This document shows positions 1 to 10,400 of a DNA stretch of 64,000 nt, one piece after another. The notes beneath the pieces were generated by a model that was given only the letters and a program-made list of their open reading frames with translations, ran no database searches and was not told where the DNA came from. The position numbers and the translations under genes were made by a program. This DNA comes from Carettochelys insculpta (lineage: Eukaryota; Chordata; Testudines; Carettochelyidae), in NCBI RefSeq assembly GCF_033958435.1, contig NC_134160.1:17719001-17783000 (forward strand), written 5' to 3'. Numbering within the stretch: position 1 is the first letter of the stretch; every line of letters begins with the position of its first letter.

Positions 1-1826
1 GAATTGCAGCTGGCAAGGGACGTGAAGAGAAACAAGAAGGGTTTCTACAGGCATGTGAACAATAAACAGGTTATCAGAGAAGGTGTGGGGCCATTGCTGG
101 ATGAGGAAGGTAACCTAGTGACAAATGATGCGGGAAAAGCTGAAGTACTCAATGCTTTTTTTGCCTCAGTCTTCACAGACAAAGTCAACTTCCCCATGAC
201 GGTCCTAGACGATGCAGTATGGGAAGGTGGAGGGCAGCCATCTGTGGGGAAGGAACAAGTTCTGAGCTATCTAGAAAAACTAGATGTGCACAAGTTCCAT
301 GGGTCTGGATTTAATGCACCCCAGGGTACTGAGGGAATTGGCAGAGGTCATTGCTGAACCTTTGGCCATTATCCTCGGAGACTCTTGGAGATCAGAGGAG
401 ATACTGGATGACTGGAAGAAGACAAACATAGTGCTCATCTTTAAAAAAGAAAAGAAGGACAATCCAGGGCACTAGAGACCCATCAGCCTTACCTCAATCC
501 CTGGGAAAATAATGGAGGGAATCCTCAAGGAATCCGTTTTGGAGCGCTTGGAAGAGGGGAAAGTGATCAAAAGTAGCCAACATGGATTCACCAGGGGCAA
601 GTCCTGCCTGACCAATCTGATCAGCTTCTATGATGATGTAACAAGCTCTGTGGACATGGGGAAGTCAGTGGATGTGATACACCTTGACTTCAGCAAAGCT
701 TTTGATACCGTCTCCCACAACATTCTTGTCCATAAGTTAAGGAAATATGGATTGGATCCTTGGACTATAAGATGGATAGAAAGCTGGGTTGACAGCCGGG
801 CCCAATGGGTAGTGGTCAATGGCTCAATATCTGGATGGAGGTCTGTTTCAAGCGGAGTGCCGCAAGGCTCAGTTCCGGGGCTGGTGTTATTCAACACCTT
901 TATTAATGACTTGGTTAAGGACTGGATTGCACCCTCAGCAAGCTTGCAGATGACACAAAACTAGGGGGAGAGGTAGATTCGTTGGAGGGTAGAGAGAGAA
1001 TCCAGAGGGACCTGGATAAATTGGAGGACTGGGCCAAAAGAAATCCGTTGCAGTTCAATAAGGAGAAGTGCAGAGTCCTGCATCTGGGGCGGAAGAATCC
1101 CAAACATTGTTACAGGCTGGGGACGAACTGGCTCAGCAGCAGTACGATGGAACAGGACCGAGGGGTTATGGTGGATGAAAGGCTGGATATGAGTAAACAG
1201 TGTGCACTTGTAGCCAAGAAACCTAAGGGCATACTGGGGTGCATTAGGAGGAGCATTTTGAGCAGATCCAGAGAAGTAGTTATTCCTCTTTATTCGGCAC
1301 AGGTGAGGCCACATCTGGAATATTGTGTTCAGTTTTGGGCCCCCCAGTATAAAAAGGATGTGGATTTGCTGCATCAGGTTCAGCAAAGGGCAACAAAAAT
1401 GATTAAGGGGCTGGAGCGCAAGACCTATGAGGAGAGGCTGAGGGATTTGGGCTTGTTTAGTTTCCAGAAGAGAAGGCTTAGGGGTGATTTAATAGCAGCC
1501 TTCAACTTCCTGAAGGGGAGCTCTAAAAGGGAGGGTGAGAAACTGTTCTCAGTGGTGTCAGATGGCAGAACAAGGAGTAATGGTCAGAAGTTGCAGAGGA
1601 AGAGGTGTAGGTTAGATATTAGGAAAAACTACTTCCCCAGGCGGGTGGTGAAGCATTGGAATGTGTTGCCTAGAGAGGTGGTGGATTCTCCATCCCTTGA
1701 GGTTTTTAAGTCCCGGCTGGACAAGGTCCTGGCTGGGATGACTTCGTGGGGGTTGATCCTGCTTGAAGCAGGAGACTGGACTAGATGACCTCCTGAGGTC
1801 CCTTCCAGCCCTGTGGTTCTGTGATT
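1..1826 (+). mobile_element. CR1 LINE copy, 5' end outside the window
   Basis: This is a chicken-repeat-1 type non-LTR retrotransposon. It enters the window in the linker before the reverse transcriptase and runs to a normal CR1 3' end. The tail reads through the conserved block 'gactagatgacctcctgagg' and ends in the short repeat-like terminus 'ttctgtgattcc' near 1815-1826, with no poly(A), as is typical of CR1. The same tail appears, inverted, at 3644-3720. After about 1827 the sequence becomes unrelated GC-rich DNA. The copy is old enough to carry frameshifts but is still easily read. Confidence 0.93.
4..1788 (+). pseudogene. CR1 ORF2 reverse transcriptase remnant
   Basis: ORF2 of CR1 encodes an apurinic endonuclease plus reverse transcriptase that copies element RNA at a nicked target. 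Only the RT part lies here. Frame 1 runs from 4 to about 310, then the reading continues in frame 2 ([10 protein letters not shown], about 311-345). An in-frame TAG lies at 473-475. Frame 2 then carries the palm motifs [13 protein letters not shown] (about 685-722) and GVPQGSVPG (about 858-884). A second shift near 915-930 returns to frame 1, where the catalytic ADDT lies at 946-957. Frame 1 then stays open through the thumb and C-terminus ([23 protein letters not shown]) to the stop at 1786-1788. Two frameshifts and one stop mean it cannot make full RT. The endonuclease is outside the window. Confidence 0.92.
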
Positions 1827-3643
1827 CCAGAGTGAATTAGCATCTACACTGGAACTTAACCAGGAATAGCTCTTCCACTCCCAATTCAGGCCATGCTTTA
1901 ATCTCAAGTCACTCCTCATTCCAGACAACAAGCCCTGTGAAAGGGCTGCACTGGGGAGGCCTGATCCCTAGCAGCGCGGAGCACTCCAGTCTCCGGGTAA
2001 AGATGAGGGGAGCTGCAGCCAAGGCTGGACCCTCAGACACCGAGGCCCCAAAATGGAGCTGTGGCCAAGATCAAACTTTGACTGGGCAGATACAAGCTGG
2101 GCAAGAGGCTCCCAGGACCCCCCGTATTTCAGTCCATGCAGCTGTGATGATAATTGCCAAGAGGGTCTGAGATGCTGTAGTGACCTTTGCCTTTTCTTTT
2201 ATGTCCTTCTAGGGCAGCCCCAGCCACCTCCAGAGTCTGAGAAGCCCCAGCAAGCACCCAGCGTGCTGAGCCTGTCTGAGAAGTCTGGCTCAAGGCTTTG
2301 TGCTCTGATTTTGTACAGCACCAAACACGGCACTCCAGAGCTGGGGCTGCTTGGCAGCTCCTTGGTGCTGTGAGCTGGCAGCGCTGGAGGGAGTCAGTCC
2401 TCCCCTACCCTGTCCAGCTCTCTGCGTGCTGCTGCCACCTCCTCTGCTCTCTGCCCCCGCTGCAGAGTGGCTGTCTGGGCAGGAGAAACCTGCCGAGAGT
2501 CGAGTCTGGAGCCAGGCCTCTCGCAGTGACTGCCTCGTACAGAAGCGTGTGATTCCTGTTGCTGGGGGGCCCCAGGATGGCCAGACTGGCTGGCCCTGCA
2601 GCTCTGGGTTTAAGGGTTGTTTTGCAAAGGAGCCACGTGTGGAGAGCATTGTGCCTTGGATGCTCCTGCCCTGGGCCACGCCCTTCTTGTAGGGCCCGCC
2701 CAGACGTTTGCACGGGGCGCGACTGTCTCGTAGGGAAGGCATGACGCCAGACGCGCAGGATACTCTAGGAGAGGCCTGGCGGAAAGGGTGTGTCTGTCAG
2801 GGAGCAGAGGCAGGCCGAGGGCATGGGGAAGGCAGGCGCAGGAGGCAGAGGCTGCAGCGGAGCCGGGGATGAGGGTGAATGGCAGACAGGAGCCGAGGAG
2901 GGGAGGAGCTGGGCTTTGCAGAGGACGGGATAAGGCCTGTGTTAAGGGGATCAGGGTGGGTTTAGCGACTGGATTTCTGGCAGGTTAAAGGGGAGTATGA
3001 GAACGCAGAGGCCAGCGACTCAGGCTGGGGCGTGACCTGAATGGTGACCCAGTCCCCTCCGAGCCCTGTAGGAGGCGCTCTAAGGTGAGCTACGCCTGGG
3101 GGCTGCCCCCTGCCGCTGCCTCTGGGCTGGGGACAGTCCCTGAGGCAGCATCGCAGGTGTGGCTGGTGGAAGGGAGCAGCCGGCTGGGCAGTCCAAGGTC
3201 AGAGCAGGGCGGGGGTCCCTGACAACCCCAGGGCAGAGGCGGGAGAGCCCCCTCGTGCTCTCCGGGGAGGCGTAGGGGAGCCCAGGGGTGGGCGAAAGGG
3301 GGTTCAGAGGAGGAGGCTGGAGGAGCCATATGGTGTCATGTGGTGCCTGGGATGGGGTCACGTGGGTGACAAGAGGAGGCGAACCTGGGGCGCGACTGCG
3401 GCGGGAGCTGAGGGGAGCAGTGTGGTGGGGGTGGACGTCGCAAGGGGCCAGCAGACTGCGTGAGACACGGGATGCAGCGGGCGAGAGGCTTGGCCCTGGG
3501 GGGAGGGGCTGAGGCGAGGGTTCTGGCACCAGGGCAGCGAGCCGGGCAACTCTCCCCAGCTTTCAAAGGCCAGGGAGAGGTTTGCTGGCTGGAAGCCAGC
3601 TTGTCCCCTGGGGACTGGCCAGCAGCCCCGTTGAAGCTCTAGA
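1827..3643. other. GC-rich sequence with no recognised gene
   Basis: I see no recognisable repeat or gene here. Several open frames overlap on both strands, as expected in GC-rich DNA, and none shows a family motif over a useful length. The one point of note is a cysteine pattern at 2137-2190 followed by a polypyrimidine/AG sequence at 2191-2212, described as a finding. Confidence 0.5.
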
Positions 3644-3708
3644 ATCAAAGAATCATACACTCCTAGGGCTGGAGGGGACCTCAGGAGTCATCTAGTCCAG
3701 CCCCCTGC

Positions 3709-4545
3709 CTAAAGCAGGATCAAACCCCACAAAGTCATCCCAGCCAGGACTTTGTCAAGCCGGGACTTAAAAACCTTGAGGGATGGAGATTCCACCACCT
3801 CTCCCAGTAACTCATTCCAGTGCTTCACCACCCACCTGGTGAAATAGTTTTTCCTAATATCCAACCTACACCTCTCCCTCTGCAACTTCAGACCATTGCT
3901 CCCTGTTCTGCCATCTGTCACCACTGAGAACAGCCTCTCTCCATCCTCTTTCGAGCTCCCCTTCAGCAAGCTGAAGGCTGCTATTAAATCTCCCCTAAGT
4001 CTTCTCTTCTGCAAACTAAATAACCCCAAATCTCTCAGCCTCTCCTCATAGGTCATATGCTTCAGCCCCCTAATCATTTTCATTGCCCTCTGCTGAACCT
4101 GCTCCAGCACATCCACATCCTTTCTGTACTGGGGGGCCCAGAACTGGATGCAACACTCCAGATGTGGCCTCACCAGTGCTGAACAGAGGGGAATAAAAAC
4201 TTCTCTAGATCTGATGGAAGTGCGCATCCTAATGCACCCCAATATGCCATTAGCCTTCTTGGCTACAAGGGTCAAACCCAGCCTCTCATCCACTGTAATC
4301 CCCAGGTCCTTTTCTGCTGCATTGCTACTCAGCCAGTTGGTTCCCAGCCTGTTACGATGCTTTGGATTCTTCCGTCCCAAGTGCAGGGCTCTCTGCACTT
4401 CGCCCTGTTGAATCTCATCACATTTCTTTTGGTCCAATCCTTCAATTTGTCTATGGCACTCTGGTCCCTACCCCTGCCCTCTAACTTACCTACCTGACCC
4501 CCTAACGTCATGTCATCCACAAATTTGCTGCGGGTGCAATCCATC
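3709..4545 (-). pseudogene. CR1 RT palm end, thumb and C-terminus
   Basis: Minus-strand reading gives KFVDDMTLGG near 4540-4500, where the catalytic aspartates of the RT active site sit (FADD in most copies, FVDD here). It then continues in another frame (start about 4437) through LGRKNPKHRNRLGTNW, VRPHLECCIQFWAP and RKDVDVLEQVQQRA to a long open C-terminus that ends beside the 3' untranslated tail. The 242-residue frame 4437-3709 is uninterrupted. A frameshift in the region of about 4437-4380 separates it from the FVDD frame. It is not expected to be functional because the upstream RT is broken by the SINE. Confidence 0.9.
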
Positions 4546-4574
4546 CCCCTATACTATATGGAGATAGACTTGTC

Positions 4575-4760
4575 TCATAGAACTGGAAGGGACCTTGAGA
4601 AGTCATCAAGTCCAGTTCCCTGCACTCAGGACCGATCCCCTCCATGACAGATCTTTTTTAATGTATTTGCTCTAGATCCCTAAATGGCCCCCTCAAGGGC
4701 TGAGCTCACAACCCTGCGTTAAGAAAGCAAATGCTCAAACCACTGAGCTACCCCTCCCCG
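4575..4760 (-). mobile_element. tRNA-derived SINE (Cry/tortoise type) inserted in CR1
   Basis: On the minus strand it starts with a tRNA-like head (GGGGAGGGGTAGCTCAGTGG at the right edge, the A-box region), then a B-box-like segment around 'gttgtgagctcagccctt'. The tail, 'tgacttctcaaggtccctt', parallels the CR1 3' end. Such SINEs are transcribed by RNA polymerase III and are moved by CR1 RT, which recognises the shared tail. It sits between the FINDLDE-type and FVDD motifs of the host CR1, so it inserted after that copy. Exact target duplications are not clear. Confidence 0.85.
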
Positions 4761-4765
4761 CTCAT

Positions 4766-5490
4766 CCAGGTCATTAATAAAGATGTTGAACAACACTGGC
4801 CCTTGAACCGATCCTTGGGGCACCACACGTGAAACTGACCACCAACCAGACATTGAGCCATTGACCGCTACTTATTGGGCCTGTCTGCCAAGCCAGCTTT
4901 CTATCCATCTTACAGTCCATGGATCCAGTCCTCACTTGGGCTCCATATTCCTTGATCTTTCTTCTCAGAGCTACAAAATCCATAGTGATCTGCTCAAGGT
5001 TGTTCTTGACTGTGTTATTAATTCCTACGTGGAGGAGTAGGAAAGAATAATCCACAGGTTTGATGATTTTTGAAAGAGACTCTGTCACATCCTGGATTCT
5101 AGCTCCTGGTAAGCAGCACATTTCCTAGGATTCCAGGTCTGGATGGCAGATGGATGACTCCACCCCTCTTAGGAGGGAGTCCCCAGTGACCAACACTTAG
5201 GGGTGGTGATTGTAGAACCGCCATCCCTAGAACAAGGCATCCAGGCCTTCCAGTCAGTGCGGTCTTCTGATCCCGTCCTGCGAGGTCTCTGCCACAGCAT
5301 TCTCCACTGAATCACTCGGGTAGAGAGCCTGAAAGTGGCTGCTTACCTCCACCAGCACAGGAGATATGCGAACTGGCTTTCTTCTCCTTGAGCAGCCAGC
5401 CATCAGGAGCGCACGGCTTTTCATGTGCCCAGATGTGCACTGTGTATACAGCTCCCCTACACGCAGGGGTGGGGCTCCCATCTCAAATAC
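4766..5490 (-). pseudogene. CR1 ORF1 esterase remnant joined to mid-RT
   Basis: On the minus strand, about 5200-5170 reads VTGDSLLRG, then CCLPGARI and LLHVGINNTV (plus-strand 5011-5034). These match blocks I (GDS), II and III (GxN) of the SGNH esterase domain known in ORF1 of some CR1 elements, proposed to act on lipids or membranes. The catalytic DxxH block V is not seen. Upstream residues (about 5480-5260, CSRRRKPVRISP, LVEVSSHFQAL) look like the rest of ORF1. At about 4925 the reading passes, within about ten bases, into RT sequence ([23 protein letters not shown]). An open 115-residue frame (5121-4774) crosses the join, but its RT part is out of the RT frame. Confidence 0.75.
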
Positions 5491-5700
5491 CCACGTGTGC
5501 TGGTTCTCATCTGAGCTAACGCGCCTGAACCCCCCGGGTAGTACTCAGGGCAGTGAGCTTGTCCGTGCCGTGGCTGTCACTCCCCACACCACTGCTGCAC
5601 TGGGACTGTTTCGCACGCGAGCTCCAGTGAGCGCTAGTGTGGGTACCTCTACCTGAGCTGGGAATCACACCCCCCAAGCTTCTATTAATGACTGGATTGC

Positions 5701-6860
5701 CCCTTCCTGATGGCTGGTAGGATGACCCCCAAGGCCCCACCCCTGCCCTGCCTCATCCTCCAAGGCCCCACCCCCTTGCCCCACCTCATCTCCCAAGGCC
5801 CCGCCCCCATTGCAGGCAGGGTTTTCACCAGCCTGGGCCTCTTGAGCAGCCTGACATTAGAGGCTGCGGCTGGTGCTCTGCCCCCACCCTTCTGCAAGTC
5901 ACAGTTGCCCTTTTTCTGCAGGTACAGTTGGGACGTCAGGGCTTGTCCAGTGGCACCAGACACACCAGCCGAAGTGCAGGGAGTGAAACCCGAGCAAGTG
6001 GCAGCTCCCTTGTGGACACGGGCGGGGCTGGGAGCCCGCTGAGTGGCACACATCTGCAGGTGCGAGCGGCACCGTCCAGGGTTTGTCACCCAGGAAAGCG
6101 AACCCGGGGATGGTGAGGGAGAGCTCATGCCAAGGTGGGCAGGATACGGCCCACGGGCTGCATCCGGCCCACCAAGCCGCCAGATCCAGCCTACATCCCG
6201 CCCTGCTGGGACCCTCAGGCACAAAGCCACTTCAAGCAGCGTGGGGCGGGAAGCAGCCCTCTGCTCCAGGCCCCAGAAAAAAAACTCCTAGCTCCCATTG
6301 GCCGGCTTCTGGGTTCTGGCCAATAGGAGCTCAGAGATTTTGCCGGTGGGCGGTGGGGTTGTGCACAAAGCCTCTCCCCTCCCCTGTGCATCTGGGGCAG
6401 AGAGCACCACGCTCCACCCCTCTAGGGCTGCAGCAGGTAGCGTGGGCGAGCACCTAGGGAAGCGTCTCCTGGGCACAGCCTTCCTCTGGCACCCCCCTTC
6501 CCCCAATTCCCTGCCCCACGTCACCACCCAAAACCTCTGCCCGCTGCCCAGCTCCCAGCTCCCTCCCAGCCCCTGCAGCCCCTCCAACGCCTCTCCCCCG
6601 GGCAGAATGTTCTCCTGCACCCATGCCCTTCCCAGACCCTGCCTCCCATGCCCCTCCCCAGGGCACAACCCCCTCCTTCACCCAAACTTCCTCCAGACCC
6701 GCCCGTCCTGCATCCCAGACCGCTATCCTGAGCTCTTTTCAGCACCCAACCTCCGTCCCACACCCTGCACCCCTCCATAGAAGAGTGCAGCCCCTGACCA
6801 CCTACCAAAATCTTGGCATTCCCCCCCACCACCATCAGAAACGATTGCCTGCCTTTGGTT
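5701..6860. repeat. GC-rich interspersed repeat debris (hAT-like?)
   Basis: The segment is full of 'caaggccccaccc' type runs and CCAAT-bearing palindromes, and similar DNA recurs at about 22715-22895, 28520-28745 and 53650-54140. Around 6133-6180 the run 'gggcaggatacggccca' resembles the start of a hAT-type repeat common in reptiles (from memory). No complete ends or target duplication could be fixed, so the class is uncertain. Confidence 0.45.
6290..6331. repeat. Inverted CCAAT palindrome
   Basis: Arms AGCTCCCATTGGCC (6290-6303) and GGCCAATAGGAGCT (6318-6331) are complementary at 13 of 14 positions, giving two divergent CCAAT boxes separated by 14 bases. A related ATTGGCCGGGGTTCC occurs near 54081, so this is probably part of a repeat and not a host promoter. 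Confidence 0.7.
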
Positions 6861-7194
6861 TACAATTTCAGCTCAAGGGAACTCTGCACACCCACACCTG
6901 TGCTAATATGGAATGGCCGCAAGCGGTGGGACACACCCTTGCTGGCACGGTGGATTAGGTGAGGGTGGAGCAATAGACTTGCAAGAACCAACAAATGCAA
7001 CTGAAACAAATTTGGGAATGGAGGAGACCATATGTTAGAGTCCGTATGGCTCTCGATGCTCCCTGGAGGATACAGGTACAACACCAGAGCTATGCTGCCA
7101 GCCTCCAGCTCAGACAGTGTAGCCGGCCACTGCGGCACATAAGCTTTGCTGTGGAGTTAAACCAGAGTGCAAGTGGAGAAGGGAAATGGAAATC
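6861..7194. other. Unassigned sequence
   Basis: I see no gene or recognisable repeat between the GC-rich repeat debris and the MITE-like end that begins at 7195. Confidence 0.4.
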
Positions 7195-7440
7195 GGCTGC
7201 ATCTACGCTACGAGATCAATTCGAATTTAAAGCACTTAGCTCGATCTCACCACATGACTGTCTTCACTAGCTCGGTTTAGGGAGCGCTAACGTCAATAAC
7301 AAATCATTGGAGCCAGCGGGGTGCAGCGTCAAGATCAAATTCACATGTTTGATTAAAGGCCAGTGTGGAAGTGCCACATCTTAAAATTGAATTTATTAGC
7401 CTCCATGAGCCTTTATTGTCCCACAGTGCCCCTCAGTGCC
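7195..7440 (+). mobile_element. One-ended MITE-like fragment
   Basis: The segment begins GGCTGCATCTACGCTACG, which matches the GGCTnCGTCTACAC-type ends of the MITEs at 12856, 13828, 28951 and 47436. It continues with 'gatcaattcgaatttaaa' and 'aaaattgaatttatta', short inverted motifs typical of such elements. I could not find a matching right end, so the right boundary is approximate and the element is probably truncated. Confidence 0.5.
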
Positions 7441-10400
7441 CCGCTCTGGCGGAAGAAAGAAGATCTCTGTTAACTTTGCCATCTGCGTGGATGCCCTACT
7501 TCTGCTTCCTTCCAACTGGAAAAATGGACGTTTGCTTAACCCAGGAGGGGAATGAGGACAATGCAATGTGGGAAGACAATGTCAAAGACCAGCGAGCGTA
7601 CCCAGAATGCTATGGGGATGAGGAAACTGTGGGATAGGTCCCTACAATGCACTGCTGCAACAATCAGTGTTTGCGAGTTGAGTGTGGCATCAATAAGTGA
7701 AATCCATGAGGAGCGTGTGGGGAGGGGAGGGGAGCCAAAATCAAACTTATATATCCCACTCACAAAACTGGTATTAATAAATTTGGTTTTATTTCGTAGC
7801 AGAGCCACAGCCTCAGAGCCCAAGAAGCACAAGGCTGAGAGAGATCAAAGAGACCATGAAGCCACCTAAGGGAGTAATTGTGAGTGACTTAGGCTGTCCA
7901 GACACGAACCCATCCACAGGCAGGTCAGGACACAGGTTAGAGGAGCCATTTCTTGACTCCAGGAAGGATTGGAAAGCTAGTTCTGGAGCACACAAGTGAA
8001 GTGGGAAATCTTAACTTAATCCCAAGCACTGCAGGCATATTTCTCAGGGATAGTGACTCTAATGGATTTCCCTCCCTTCGGAAACTCTCAGGCCAAGACA
8101 CAGCTCTATAGCTTTAGGAAGGGCGATTTTAAGCAACTGCAGAAGCTCCCTGGAAAAGCCTAAAGATGAAAGCTACCGAATAAAATCCTCCCAGTCAGCA
8201 CAGAGGTTAGTGACACAAGGAGACTCCTGAAGGCCTGGCCTTCCCAGTGGTCAGGCTTTAACCACATAAGGGCAGCGCAACAAAGTCATTGAAGCCAAAC
8301 ACGTGTAATTCTCAGCCATAGGCCAGCAGAGAGCTCATTCCCTTTGCTTTGCCTCCCCAGTTCATTGTATGCTCGTGTGCCTAAGAGGGGCAACCCCCCA
8401 ACACCTGGTGCGCTCTGCCACGGGAGCACTGGGAGTGCTCAGGGGGGGCGGGTTAGAGTTTCACGTTAGACGTGAAGCAGAATGTGTGGCAGTGGCTCAC
8501 ACGGCGGCCTTGGGCATGCTGAGACCCCTGGGAACCCTTCTCCCCTCAGCCCATGGAGGGAGCTAAGCAAAGCCCATGTCTCACATGGAGTTTTGCCTCC
8601 ACCACCCTGGGCATGAACTTAAATTGAAAATGATGGGCTGTGAATCCCCTGAGCCAGACCCAGGGAGATTTGCTTAGCTGCTGCACAATGAGGTAGCCAC
8701 CAGAGGCTCAGTGGGCCAGGGCCCTATGGCTGGGAGCAGAGGGACCTCTCCTGAGCATGTGAGGTCAGATGAGAAGGGAGTCCCACAGCCCAAGGCAGTG
8801 CAGACTCTGCATTGTAGCCCAAGGCTGGGTTTTGCCTAGGGCAGCACAGCATGTCATTCGAGGTTTGCACTCAGACCTATCGGCCTAAACCTCCCTCTCT
8901 TCACTGGTAGCCCCAGAGCAGGTGGTTGGCTGTTCCCACAGCTGCCGAGCTGTTCAGCTCACAGAGCAGCCTCTACAGGAAGTGACTACCCCTTCCCTCC
9001 AGGAGAGGGCACTGGGACCCCGAGTTAAGCTACTCACTGATTTCCAAGGCACCCTCTCACCAAGGCTGGGGAAACTCATCACAGGAGAGCACGCCACAGG
9101 CTGCGCAAACGGCCCTGGTGCTGTGCGTTGGGTTCCAGCGTTGCACAGCAGGCGCTCAGACGACAGCCGGCTAAAGGAAAACCATTAGTGTGCTGGTCTT
9201 CTGGGGGCATTGCTTGGCACAGGCTGGCTGCAGCTGTCCTGGTTTGCTGGGTGGGAGGCACAAGCTGAGCCCTCACCTGCCTTTACCTGTGAGGGCAGCG
9301 TCGCTCGGTGAGGAACCTGCAGCAGGGCGTGTGGCGCCGGAGAGGAGAGATGTGGGTAGTGACAGGTTCAATAAAGGATGGAGTGAATGTTCGGGCTCCA
9401 GGGGGTTGCGAGCGTTCTACCAGGGCACCTAACGCTACCGGGAACCCCCTTTGCCCAGCTTTCCCCAGGGAGCCGTAAAACCCAGCCTGCCGTCTGCTTA
9501 CAGGGCAGGTTTGCAGGTCTGGCCCAGGGAGAGCGGGAGCAGCGAGGCTAGCTGGAGCCTGGGCCCATTACCCTCCTGCACAGGCAGCAGGGCTGGTTCG
9601 CTGGGGTCCTGGAGCACGTGTAACTGCTGCATGGGCGGGGCAGCCGGCTGCTCTGGGGCTGCCGGCGGATGGTTGGCCGGTGCACTGTGCTGCGCGTTCC
9701 CCTCTCGGTGCTGTTCTGGTATCGCGTGGCCGCACCCGTCTGGATGCAGATTCTGGGTGCAGCTTGTGTCCGCCTGGTTCAAAGTGGCTCTTTGGTGATC
9801 GCTCTCATTAGCCCGTTTGCAGCTCATTGGCAGTTGGTGCGTGCCTCCCACCATGGCAGATGTGGAAGGGCCGTGCCACTGACCCCTCTGTGTGAGACCA
9901 GCATCACAAGGGGGACGGGGGGAGACTGCTTTGCTTGGGGTCCCCAGGCCCTTCATCGCCTCTCTGCCTCCCTTGAACCAGCCCAGGATTGGGAAATAGG
10001 AGACTGAAGGAAAAAGCAAAAAATTACCCCAAAGCTTCCATTGCTCTTGGATTCCTCTGCTTCCTTCACGCCAAGATTAGTAATTGTCGAAGCATCTGAG
10101 TTTGCTGGTTTCACTTAATCACAGACACTTTGGAGATTATCAGCCTTCCCCACATGTTTGCTACCTTGTTCCAAACGACCAGGCCCGACGGGAGAAGCCA
10201 GCGAGTGCCGCAGAGCCCTTCCCCACGTGGTCCCTCAGGCTGGCCTGTCAGAGTTTGATTGCTTCTGAAACCGCCATGTTCCCGCCAACTTCCAGAGGAC
10301 AGGGGCTGCAAGGAGGGGAGAGTGGGGGTGGGGGGCAGTCTTGTCAGCTCCTGGCAGCACCGAGCCTTTGATTTGCGGGGAAGAAAGGCGGCAGGAGCGA

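Larger units (their letters stand above)
3644..5490 (-). mobile_element. Rearranged CR1 LINE, minus strand, interrupted by a SINE
   Basis: Read on the minus strand, the copy runs from ORF1 sequence (about 5490-4930) to mid-RT (about 4920-4766), a SINE (4575-4760), the rest of RT (4545-3709) and the CR1 3' tail ending near 3644. The tail carries the same 'gaggtc' and 'aagcaggatc' blocks as the copy at 1-1826. The endonuclease and the N-terminal half of RT are missing between ORF1 and mid-RT, so this is an internally deleted or recombined element, not a simple 5' truncation. Confidence 0.88.

Noticed and set aside
7195..7440. Complete MITE
   Set aside because: Only a left end could be identified; no inverted right end or 3-bp duplication was found.
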